Positions 1 to 6,747 of a stretch of DNA of 64,000 bases are shown here, one piece after another. The notes below the pieces were generated by a model that was not told where the DNA came from, did not search any database, and worked only from the letters and a program-made list of their open reading frames with translations. A program made the position numbers and the translations under genes. This stretch comes from Sphingomonas guangdongensis (GTDB taxonomy: Bacteria; Pseudomonadota; Alphaproteobacteria; Sphingomonadales; Sphingomonadaceae), in NCBI RefSeq assembly GCF_900199185.1, contig NZ_OBMI01000003.1, positions 62,001 to 126,000 on the forward strand, given 5' to 3'. Numbering within the stretch: the stretch's first letter is position 1; each line of letters opens with the position of its first letter.

Positions 1-593
1 CGATAGGTCGTGCCGACCCGCTCGGCCCCTAGCCTGAGCCGCAGCAGCACATCGGCAGGTACGGAGCAGGTCTGGCCATAGGTGAAGAGGTACAGGCAGG
101 CGTCGGGTTCGAGCAGCGCGAAGGCATTGCGGAGGATCGCCTCCACGTCCGCCGGCGGCATGGCGCGCAGCCCGAGCCCGCACACCGCGGCGCCGAAACG
201 CGCGTCGGCCATTGCTTCGCGAAGCACCGTCGCATCAAGCGCGCGGACGCGGGCGGCGGGGTAGCGCCCAGCGAGGCGGCGGGCGAGCGCGCGATCCCGC
301 TCGATCAACGTGAGGTCTCGTTCGGCGACTCCGCGGGCGAGCAGCGCGGGCACGAACGCGCCGGTGCCGCTGCCGAGTTCGAGCACCGGGCCGGTACCGC
401 AGTCGATCTCCTGCGTGATCAGCGCCGCCAGCGCACGGCTCGACGGCGCGATCGAGGCGACACCGAGCGGGTCGCGCAGCCAGCGCACGAAGAACACGGT
501 CGTATCGCCGATGTCGCGCACTACCCGCCGCGAGAGTGCGGCCACCCGGTCGATGCCGGGCGAGGTGGAGAGCGACGTTGGGCCGGACGTCAT
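1..593 (-). CDS. Class I SAM-dependent methyltransferase, phospholipid N-methyltransferase-like (partial, C-terminus beyond window)
   Basis: An open minus-strand frame of 197 codons runs off the left edge of the window, so the C-terminus is missing. It begins with ATG at 593. Translation shows the SAM-binding motif VLELGSGTGAF at about residue 72, then an acidic motif (TLIERD) and a region resembling motif II/III. The sequence before motif I (FVRWLRDPLGVASIAPSSRALA) resembles the PmtA-type phosphatidylethanolamine N-methyltransferases and rRNA-adenine-methylase-like enzymes, which have a similar PSS(R/K)-L start. The start codon overlaps the stop of the upstream DedA-like gene (TGATG, 1 nt), so the two are probably co-transcribed and translationally coupled. 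A role in membrane lipid headgroup methylation fits a membrane-protein partner, but the exact substrate is inference. Confidence 0.75.
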   Translation of the reverse strand, partial: MTSGPTSLSTSPGIDRVAALSRRVVRDIGDTTVFFVRWLRDPLGVASIAPSSRALAALITQEIDCGTGPVLELGSGTGAFVPALLARGVAERDLTLIERDRALARRLAGRYPAARVRALDATVLREAMADARFGAAVCGLGLRAMPPADVEAILRNAFALLEPDACLYLFTYGQTCSVPADVLLRLRLGAERVGTTY

Positions 594-1225
594 CACTTGC
601 GAACCCTTGCTGGTGTGAATGGCTTGGTCGACGCCGGGGCGCGGTGCGGCCGAACATAGCGGGCGATCAGGCCCAAGCACAACGCACCTGCGGCAAACCC
701 AAGGCCGATCAGGGTCGCGTTGGCCGGACTGCCGGACCGGCTGACGACATAGCCGAGGGCGATGAAGCCGGCGTTCCAGATCGCGAGACCGGCGAGCGTT
801 GCGAGCAGGTAGCGCGCCCGGTCACGCCGCGCGAGGCCGGCAAGCAGCGGCGCGAGCGTGCGGCTCGCTGGGAAAAGCTGGGCTGCAAAGGGGAGGGCGA
901 CGACGCGGCGGCGAGTGGTGCGCAGCACCGCGCCGATCCTGTCGCGGCGCTTCAGCACCGCCCGCACGCGCGGGGCGGACCCTGCACCTGCGACGAATCC
1001 GAGCTGGTAGGTCCCGAGCGCGCCGGTGGCGCTGCCGAGGATCGATGCCGCGGTCGCGGTCGATAGGCACCACCAACCCTCAGCCGCGGCGATGCCGATC
1101 GCGGCGAACAGCCCGGATGAGGGCAGGATCGGGATCAATCGGTCGCCGAGCGCCAGCGCGAACACCCCCAGGATGCCGAGCGGCGCAGCCAGCAGCAACG
1201 CTGCCCCGACCGGATCGGCGATCAC
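593..1225 (-). CDS. DedA/VTT-family (SNARE-associated-like) inner membrane protein
   Basis: A 210-residue hydrophobic protein with about five membrane segments (roughly residues 8-28, 38-60, 125-145, 150-175 and 180-200). The stretch ILPSSGLFAAIG followed by a glycine-rich segment (GSATGALGTYQLGF) resembles the re-entrant loops of DedA/VTT proteins, which act in lipid scrambling and membrane homeostasis. It uses a GTG start, because no in-frame ATG lies near the N-terminal hydrophobic segment. A weak purine-rich stretch precedes it. It overlaps the downstream methyltransferase by 1 nt, which suggests a two-gene lipid-related unit. The family is divergent and the call rests on hydrophobic pattern and loop resemblance, so another small integral membrane family is possible. 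Confidence 0.6.
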   Translation of the reverse strand: MIADPVGAALLLAAPLGILGVFALALGDRLIPILPSSGLFAAIGIAAAEGWWCLSTATAASILGSATGALGTYQLGFVAGAGSAPRVRAVLKRRDRIGAVLRTTRRRVVALPFAAQLFPASRTLAPLLAGLARRDRARYLLATLAGLAIWNAGFIALGYVVSRSGSPANATLIGLGFAAGALCLGLIARYVRPHRAPASTKPFTPARVRK

Positions 1226-1394
1226 GCAGCGATCTCGGGCGGCAGGCTGTTCGCTTTGTCGACAGTGTAACGGTCGAGCGAAGCGCCGGCGTAGCCGTCC
1301 TGCTCACATGGTGCGGGCGGCGTGAGCAAGGCAGGAGCCTCAGGCAGGGGACGCGGGCAGCGCATCGGACGAGTCCTTGACGCGAGGGGAGGGT

Positions 1395-1446
1395 GGCCAC
1401 CACGAGCGGAACGGGGCACGCCCACCCGTGGTGGCCTGGTGCCGTC
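1395..1446. repeat. Perfect 10-bp inverted repeat, 32-nt loop
   Basis: The left arm GGCCACCACG (1395-1404) and the right arm CGTGGTGGCC (1437-1446) are exact reverse complements. There is no following T-run on either strand, so a simple intrinsic terminator is unlikely. It may be part of a small RNA or a decayed element. Confidence 0.45.
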
Positions 1447-1754
1447 GGGGAGGGGGCAGACGGCGCCGTTCGGAACCTCGACGCGCGACAGGTCACGCGT
1501 CGATTGCAAATCGGTGGAATGTTTAGTCGCGAGCGCGCCGGGCGACTTACTGTCGCCGTGCGTTGCCGTTGTACTGCATCGCTAAGCTCTACTCTGCATT
1601 CTAAGTGGATGTGCCATCATCGCGGGTCCAAATTCGCTTCAATGCCAGTTGAGCTACACAGCATCCTGTATAGGCTTGATCGTAACCCACTCAGATAGTA
1701 AATGTAGTCTATGGATTGCGTAGATAGAATTACGACAGTTCGGTACTTGATAGC

Positions 1755-1783
1755 TTGACAATCCTTGTGTTCGGCGCATGATT
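1755..1783 (+). promoter_or_regulatory. Candidate sigma-70-type promoter of the AraC-family gene
   Basis: A perfect TTGACA hexamer (1755-1760) is followed after 17 nt by ATGATT (1778-1783), a weak -10. It lies 48 nt upstream of the AraC start in the AT-richer stretch. The spacing is right and the -35 is consensus, but the -10 matches poorly, so this is only a candidate. Confidence 0.35.
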
Positions 1784-1830
1784 GTCGCGCCCGGCTTGGT
1801 TCGACCTACACAAGCTAGAAGGGTGACGCG

Positions 1831-2811
1831 ATGAGCAGAATGCCGAATACCGCAGAAATCTTGCCTTTTCCTCCAGGCGGCGTCGCCGGGATGAGGCCGC
1901 AGACACCGCCGGCGCTGATGGGCGCCGTCACAGAGCTGATCGAGTCTCGCGGCGGCGGGCAGGGGCGGTTCGAGACCGGAATGCCCGGCGTCCACCTCGT
2001 TCAGTCGTTCCACACCTTCCTGCCGGTGCCCAACATGTACCGGCCGTCGCTCTGCGTCGTGTTCAAGGGTGCGAAGGAGATCCTGTTCGGCGACACCACG
2101 CTGCACTACCGCGAGATGGAGTGCCTGGTGGTGAGCGTCGAGATCCCGGCAAGCGGCCGGATGGTCGGCGCGACCGAAGCCAATCCCTACCTCGGCATGA
2201 CCATCGAGTTCGACACGGCCGCGCTGCGCGAGGTGCTGCAGCAGCTACCCAGGCATCCCGCGCCGCTTCACCAGTCGAGCGCCTGCGTCTTCGTCGGCAA
2301 GGTCGATGGCGCGCTTAGCGACTGCCTGACGCGCATGATCCGGCTGATGAGCAACGCGCCCGCCATCCCCGTGCTGTACCCGACGCTCATGCGCGAGCTC
2401 TACTACTGGCTGCTGAGCGGACCCTACGGCGGCGAGATCGCGAAGCTGGCGCTGCCGGAGAGCCACGCGGAGCGGATCGCGCGGGCGCTCAACCACATCC
2501 GCGAGCACTATGCCGCGCCGCTTCGCGTCGAGCAGTTGGCGGAGGTCGCGGGCATGAGCACCTCGTCCTTCCACCACCACTTCAAGATCATGACCTCGAT
2601 GACGCCGGTCCAGTACCAGAAGCAGCTTCGGCTGCTGGAGGCGCGGCGGCTGATGCTTTCGGACGCCTCCAACGTGTCGGAGGCGGCGTATCAGGTCGGC
2701 TACGAGAGCGCCTCGCAGTTCAGCCGGGAATATACCCGGTCGTTCGGCGTGGCGCCGAAGCGAGACGTGCTGAATTACAAGGCGCTGCTCGCGCAGGCCG
2801 AGCCGCGCTGA
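1831..2811 (+). CDS. AraC-family transcriptional regulator (AraC_N plus double HTH)
   Basis: A 326-residue protein. The N-terminal half (about residues 35-180) matches the AraC_N type ligand/cupin-like domain (for example RPSLCVVFKGAKE and YREMECLVVSVEIPASG). The C-terminal 100 residues contain the two helix-turn-helix motifs of AraC proteins (VEQLAEVAGMSTSSFHHHFK at about 230, and VSEAAYQVGYESASQFSREY at about 280). The family activates or represses a neighbouring catabolic gene. The SDR gene 126 nt downstream on the same strand is a common partner and probably its target. The start is ATG after an AGAAGGGTGACGCG leader. The ligand cannot be told from the sequence. Confidence 0.92.
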   Translation: MSRMPNTAEILPFPPGGVAGMRPQTPPALMGAVTELIESRGGGQGRFETGMPGVHLVQSFHTFLPVPNMYRPSLCVVFKGAKEILFGDTTLHYREMECLVVSVEIPASGRMVGATEANPYLGMTIEFDTAALREVLQQLPRHPAPLHQSSACVFVGKVDGALSDCLTRMIRLMSNAPAIPVLYPTLMRELYYWLLSGPYGGEIAKLALPESHAERIARALNHIREHYAAPLRVEQLAEVAGMSTSSFHHHFKIMTSMTPVQYQKQLRLLEARRLMLSDASNVSEAAYQVGYESASQFSREYTRSFGVAPKRDVLNYKALLAQAEPR

Positions 2812-2837
2812 TCTCGCCGCGGCGTCGGATTGGAGGA

Positions 2838-2902
2838 TCGGGCAAGTAAGTCACGGCTTCGGGCATGGTGTCGGCGCGGGGCAGGCGTAATTTCGGGCAA
2901 GT
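2838..2902 (+). promoter_or_regulatory. Direct repeat TCGGGCAAGT, possible AraC-regulator site
   Basis: The decamer TCGGGCAAGT occurs at 2838-2847 and again at 2893-2902, 55 bp apart, in the leader between the AraC gene and the SDR gene. AraC-family proteins often bind direct repeats in front of their target, so this is a candidate operator pair. It is only an inference from position. Confidence 0.3.
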
Positions 2903-2937
2903 CGCTGAACCGGCAGCTTGCTCGAAAGGCTCAATCC

Positions 2938-3888
2938 ATGACCCGTTGGACCCATGCAGACATCCCCGCCCAGAACGGCCGTATCGCGCTGGTGACCGGC
3001 ACCGGCGGGCTCGGCTTCGAGGACGCGCTGGCGCTCGCCCGGGCCGGCGCCGACACCATCATCGCCGGCCGCAATCCGGCCAAGGGCGCGGAAGCGGTGG
3101 CTGCGATCCGGCGGGCGGTGCCGCGCGCGTCGATCCGCTTCGAGCGCCTCGACCTCGCCGACCTGGCCTCCGTGGCCGCCTGCGCCGAACGGCTCGCCGC
3201 CTCCGTCGAGCGGATCGACACGCTGATCAACAACGCCGCCGTGATGATCCCGCCGGAGCGGACGCTGACAACGGATGGCTTCGAGCTGCAGCTCGGCACC
3301 AATCACCTCGGCCATTTCGCGCTGACCGCGCACCTGCTGCCGCTGCTGCGCCGCGGTCGCGCGCCGCGCGTCGTCTCCGTCTCCAGCGTGGCGGCGCCGC
3401 AGGGCCGGATCGACTTCGATGATCTCCAGGCGGAGCACCGCTACGTGCCGATGACGAGCTATTCGCAGTCGAAGCTCGCCAACCTGCTCTTCATGCTCGA
3501 ACTCGACCGGCGCAGCCGCGCGGGTGGCTGGGGCATGGCCAGCATCGGCGCGCATCCCGGCGTCAGCCGGACCAACCTGATCCACAACGGCGCGGGGGAG
3601 AACAGCCTGCACGGGCGCATCCGCACCTATCTGCCGTTCCTGTTCCAGCCGGCGGAGCGCGGCGCGCTGCCGACCCTCTACGCCGCGACGGCGCCGGACG
3701 CGCACGGCGGCGGCTACTACGGTCCGGACGGGCTGTTCGGCGTGCGCGGCTATCCGACCGTCGCCAAGTTGCCGCATCAGGCGCTGGACGAGGAGGTCGC
3801 TGCGCGGCTGTGGCGCGTGTCGGAGGAACTGACGGGCATCCGCTTCGGCACCGAGCGTCCGGCGGTCGTCCGGCACGCCGCCGCCTGA
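2938..3888 (+). CDS. SDR-family NAD(P)-dependent oxidoreductase
   Basis: A 316-residue short-chain dehydrogenase. The cofactor motif appears as LVTGTGGLGFEDA (residues 18-30), a variant of TGxxxGIG. NNAAV follows near residue 95, the catalytic Ser region is VSVSSVAA, and the Tyr/Lys pair is YSQSKLAN. The later region (HPGVSRTNL) and the length resemble retinol-dehydrogenase/WWOX-like oxidoreductases, which reduce or oxidise unknown carbonyl compounds. I chose ATG 2938 because it follows an AAGG leader and starts close to the Rossmann fold; a longer frame upstream has no family-like sequence. It is probably regulated by the AraC protein encoded upstream. Confidence 0.88.
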   Translation: MTRWTHADIPAQNGRIALVTGTGGLGFEDALALARAGADTIIAGRNPAKGAEAVAAIRRAVPRASIRFERLDLADLASVAACAERLAASVERIDTLINNAAVMIPPERTLTTDGFELQLGTNHLGHFALTAHLLPLLRRGRAPRVVSVSSVAAPQGRIDFDDLQAEHRYVPMTSYSQSKLANLLFMLELDRRSRAGGWGMASIGAHPGVSRTNLIHNGAGENSLHGRIRTYLPFLFQPAERGALPTLYAATAPDAHGGGYYGPDGLFGVRGYPTVAKLPHQALDEEVAARLWRVSEELTGIRFGTERPAVVRHAAA

Positions 3889-3911
3889 CCCGACCCGAGC
3901 GGAGAACGAGC

Positions 3912-4127
3912 ATGACCCAACCCGTTCGTACCGTCATCGAAGCGGCGCTGCTTGCCGCCGCGGCAACGCTGCTGACCGCCGCCGCCCAGTCCGACGACCG
4001 ACCCCGAATTGCCGCAGCGTGGGGGAAGGCACACTGGGAGGTCAGCGGCAGGCCGGTGCAGGAGCGTGTGCCTCTCGGGTCGTCCCCGCCGGTACAGGCT
4101 GCTACCTCTCCTCTCCAGCAGGGCTGA
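3912..4127 (+). CDS. Small exported protein of unknown function, or gene remnant
   Basis: A 71-residue frame opening with ATG after a good ribosome-binding site (GGAGAACGAGC). Residues 8-25 are hydrophobic and alanine-rich, ending TAAAQS, like a signal peptide. The remaining 45 residues have no recognisable domain. It is in line with the SDR upstream (23 nt) and the MFS gene downstream (8 nt), which supports expression. It could equally be the first part of a longer exported protein that was truncated by deletion. I do not recognise a family. Confidence 0.4.
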   Translation: MTQPVRTVIEAALLAAAATLLTAAAQSDDRPRIAAAWGKAHWEVSGRPVQERVPLGSSPPVQAATSPLQQG

Positions 4128-4135
4128 GTGGAGCG

Positions 4136-5419
4136 ATGACGCACCAACCGGCAACGATCACCCCTGCCGATGCGCAAGGTCAGCGCGCTTTCCTGCGCGG
4201 TCCGCGCGCGGCGGCGCTGCTCGCGGCGCTGTTCCTCGTGTGCGTGTTCGCGCAGGTCGACCGCATCCTGCCCTTCATCCTGGCGGAGGCGATCAAGGCC
4301 GAGCTTCGGCTCAGCGACACGGCGCTCGGTCTTTTGACAGGGGTGGTATTCGCCGCCTGCTATGCGCTGCTCTCGCTGCCGATGGCGCGGCTCGCCGATG
4401 AGGGGTCGCCGCGGGTCGTGCTCGTCGGTTGCGCGCTGGTGTGGAGCGCGATGACCGCGCTCGGCGGCGCGGCGACCGGCTTCGCGACGCTTGCCGCGAC
4501 CCGCTTCGGTGTCGCGCTGGGTGAGGCTGGCGCCATCCCGTCGAGCCACGCACTGATCGCGCGGCGCATTCGGCCGGAGCGGCGCGGCTTGGCGCTGGGG
4601 CTGTTCTCCATGGGCATTCCGCTCGGCACCATGGTCGGCTTCGCGGCCGGCGGAGCGCTCGGCGACCGTTTCGGCTGGCGCATGGCGATGGTGGTCGCCG
4701 GCGTCTTCGGGGCAGTCGTCTCCGTGCTCGCCTTCGCCGCCGCGGGCCGTACACCGGCCGAGCGGCGGCCTTCGTCCGCGAGCTCCTTCATCGACGCGAG
4801 CCGCGCGCTGCTCCGCCAGCCGGCGTTCCGCGCGTTGATCGTCGCCGCGATCAGCATCGGCTTCGCCGCCGCGCCCTTCTACGCCTTCGCCGCCACCTTC
4901 CTGATCCGCAGCCATGAACTGAGCGCCGCGCAGGCCGGGCTGATCTTCGGCGGCTTGCAGGGGCTAATGGGCACCGCCGGCACGCTGCTAGGCGGACGCG
5001 GCTTCGACGCCGCCGTCCGGGCCGGGTCCACCACGATCCTGCGCGCACCCGCGATTGCGTTCATGCTCGCCGGCGCCTCGACGCTGGTCTCGCTGTTCGT
5101 GCCCGTGCTGTGGGTGTCGGTCGCCTTCATGCTCCCGGCCATGTTCGCCTTTGCCTACACGCTGCCCTTCGCCTTCGGCGTAGCGCACCAAGTGGCGGGC
5201 GTCGGGCGGGAGGGCATGGCCTCCAGCCTGGCGATGATCGCATCCGGCCTGTTCGGGCCGGCGCTCGGGCCGCTGCTGGTCGGCGCGGTGAGTGACGGCG
5301 CGAGCGCGGCGGGGCTGGAGAACGGGCTGGCGGTCGGGCTGCTGCTGGTCCCGGTCGCCTGCGTCACGACCGCGCTCCTCTACCAGCGCGCGGGGCGGCG
5401 CATCGCGGCACTCGGCTGA
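4136..5419 (+). CDS. MFS transporter, spinster-like sugar/organic-acid class
   Basis: A 427-residue protein with about 12 hydrophobic segments. Its first half has the pattern DRILPFILAEAIKAEL, then LSDTALGLLTGVVFA and RLADEGSPR (loop 2-3), typical of the spinster-like MFS proteins common in sphingomonads. GEAG in segment 4 and RRGLALGLFSMGIPLG in segment 5 also fit. The start at 4136 is preceded by GTGGAG. It stands in front of an aldose epimerase and a GH92 mannosidase, so it might import a released sugar, but the substrate is not readable from sequence. Confidence 0.85.
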   Translation: MTHQPATITPADAQGQRAFLRGPRAAALLAALFLVCVFAQVDRILPFILAEAIKAELRLSDTALGLLTGVVFAACYALLSLPMARLADEGSPRVVLVGCALVWSAMTALGGAATGFATLAATRFGVALGEAGAIPSSHALIARRIRPERRGLALGLFSMGIPLGTMVGFAAGGALGDRFGWRMAMVVAGVFGAVVSVLAFAAAGRTPAERRPSSASSFIDASRALLRQPAFRALIVAAISIGFAAAPFYAFAATFLIRSHELSAAQAGLIFGGLQGLMGTAGTLLGGRGFDAAVRAGSTTILRAPAIAFMLAGASTLVSLFVPVLWVSVAFMLPAMFAFAYTLPFAFGVAHQVAGVGREGMASSLAMIASGLFGPALGPLLVGAVSDGASAAGLENGLAVGLLLVPVACVTTALLYQRAGRRIAALG

Positions 5420-5555
5420 CGCTGCCTCCACCCACCCGTTGGCACCGCGGCTGCGCATTGGCGTTGACGCGGGCTCGCCAGGGCGCAAGACCGTGGCGGA
5501 ACAGCCCCAGCGCGCGCGTCCGGTGCCGCTGGCCGGTGATGCAGGGGAGCAGGTA

Positions 5556-6707
5556 ATGAAGGCAATGATGATGGCGCTGGGGTTGGGGCTGATGGCGATG
5601 GCCGATCCTGCGGCGGCGGCGGAGGCGAAGCGGTCGAGCTTCGGCCGCCTGCCGGACGGTCGCGAGGTGCCCGCGGTGACGCTGACCAACCGCAACGGCG
5701 TGTCGGCTAAGGTCATCGCCTATGGCGCGGCGCTACAGTCGATGCTGGTCCCAGATCGCGCCGGGCGCGTCGCCGACGTGACGATCGGCTACGCCGACAT
5801 CGACGGTTACCTGCGCAAGCCGCAGTTCTTCGGCGCGACCGTGGGCCGCTTCGCCAACCGCATCGCGCGGGGCCGCTTCACCCTCGACGGCCGCCAGTAC
5901 CAGGTGCCCGTCAACGACGGCGTCAACTCGCTCCACGGCGGGACCGCCGGGTTCGACAAGGTGCTGTGGGAGGTGGTGCGCGTGACCTCGGGCCCGAGCG
6001 CGTCGGTGACGCTCCGCTACGTCAGCCCGGACGGCGACCAGGGTTACCCCGGCACCCTGACGGCGGAGGCGACCTACAGCCTGGACGAGGCGAACGCGCT
6101 GACCATCGAGTATCGTGCGACAACCGACAAGCCGACGATCGCCAACATCACCAATCATGCCTTCTGGAACCTGGCAGGCGAAGGGTCGCCGGGCGGCGCG
6201 ATGCGTCACCTGCTGACCATCCCGGCCGACACCTACCTGCCGACCGACGCCGGCGCGATCCCGACCGGCGAGCGGGCGAGCGTGCGCGGCACCAACTTCG
6301 ACTTCCGGCAGCCCCGCGCGATCGGCGATCGGGTGCGCGACGCGAGCGACCGACAACTGGTCTACGGCCGCGGCTACGACCACAACTGGATCGTCGGGAC
6401 CGCCGTCACCCCCGACCTGCACCTGACCGCCCGCGTGACGGAGCCGGTGTCCGGTCGCGGGTTCGAGCTCTGGTCCAACCAGCCGGGGCTGCAGTTCTAC
6501 TCGGGCAACTTCTTCGACGGCACCACGATCAACAAGGCCGACCGCATCCTCCGGATGGGCGACGCCATCGTGCTGGAGCCGCAGATCTTCCCGGACACGC
6601 CCAACCAGCGCGGCTTCCCGACCGCCCGGCTGAACCCTGGCGAGACCTTCCGCAACACCATGGTGTACCGCTTCACCGGCGTCGGCCGCGCGGCGCCGCG
6701 CCGCTGA
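5556..6707 (+). CDS. galM: Exported aldose 1-epimerase (galactose mutarotase)
   Basis: A 383-residue protein of the GalM family, which interconverts the alpha and beta anomers of aldoses. Residues 1-22 form a signal peptide (hydrophobic core, then AAAA), so it acts in the periplasm. Family hallmarks are GRFANRIARGRF, NSLHGG, the catalytic His in NITNHAFWNL, and the catalytic Glu in VLEPQIFPDTPNQ near the C-terminus. ATG 5556 follows GGGGAGCAGGTA and puts the signal peptide at the N-terminus; longer upstream frames do not. The next gene is a GH92 mannosidase, so it may equilibrate anomers of released mannose or other hexoses. Confidence 0.93.
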   Translation: MKAMMMALGLGLMAMADPAAAAEAKRSSFGRLPDGREVPAVTLTNRNGVSAKVIAYGAALQSMLVPDRAGRVADVTIGYADIDGYLRKPQFFGATVGRFANRIARGRFTLDGRQYQVPVNDGVNSLHGGTAGFDKVLWEVVRVTSGPSASVTLRYVSPDGDQGYPGTLTAEATYSLDEANALTIEYRATTDKPTIANITNHAFWNLAGEGSPGGAMRHLLTIPADTYLPTDAGAIPTGERASVRGTNFDFRQPRAIGDRVRDASDRQLVYGRGYDHNWIVGTAVTPDLHLTARVTEPVSGRGFELWSNQPGLQFYSGNFFDGTTINKADRILRMGDAIVLEPQIFPDTPNQRGFPTARLNPGETFRNTMVYRFTGVGRAAPRR

Positions 6708-6747
6708 CGCTCGCTGCGGAGTTCAACCAGCGCGCCCGGAGGTCTGC

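Larger units (their letters stand above)
1226..1830. other. 605-bp non-coding stretch with a hairpin and an AT-richer half
   Basis: No convincing gene is visible here; the overlapping short frames have arginine/proline-rich out-of-frame composition. It holds a perfect 10-bp inverted repeat with a 32-nt loop (1395-1404 and 1437-1446), then from about 1500 to 1825 the base composition falls visibly below that of all surrounding DNA. The last part carries the promoter region of the AraC gene. The lower GC content may mark a recently inserted or decayed segment, or simply an extended regulatory region. Confidence 0.5.

Noticed and set aside
1222..1509. 95-codon minus-strand frame in the first intergenic region
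   Set aside because: It is Pro/Arg-rich with no ribosome site and no resemblance to any family; it is treated as non-coding.
1610..1690. Minus-strand stretch that starts like a tRNA (TGTAGCTCAACTGG)
   Set aside because: The D-stem does not close, and no T-arm (GGTTCRA) or acceptor complement follows at the right distance.
2851..3876. Long open frame antisense to the SDR gene
   Set aside because: It mirrors the SDR codons, is rich in Arg, His and Gln, and has no recognisable domain; such frames are common in high-GC DNA.
3563..4915. 450-codon minus-strand open frame across the SDR and MFS genes
   Set aside because: It has low-complexity Arg/Glu/Gly composition, while both plus-strand genes show clear family motifs.
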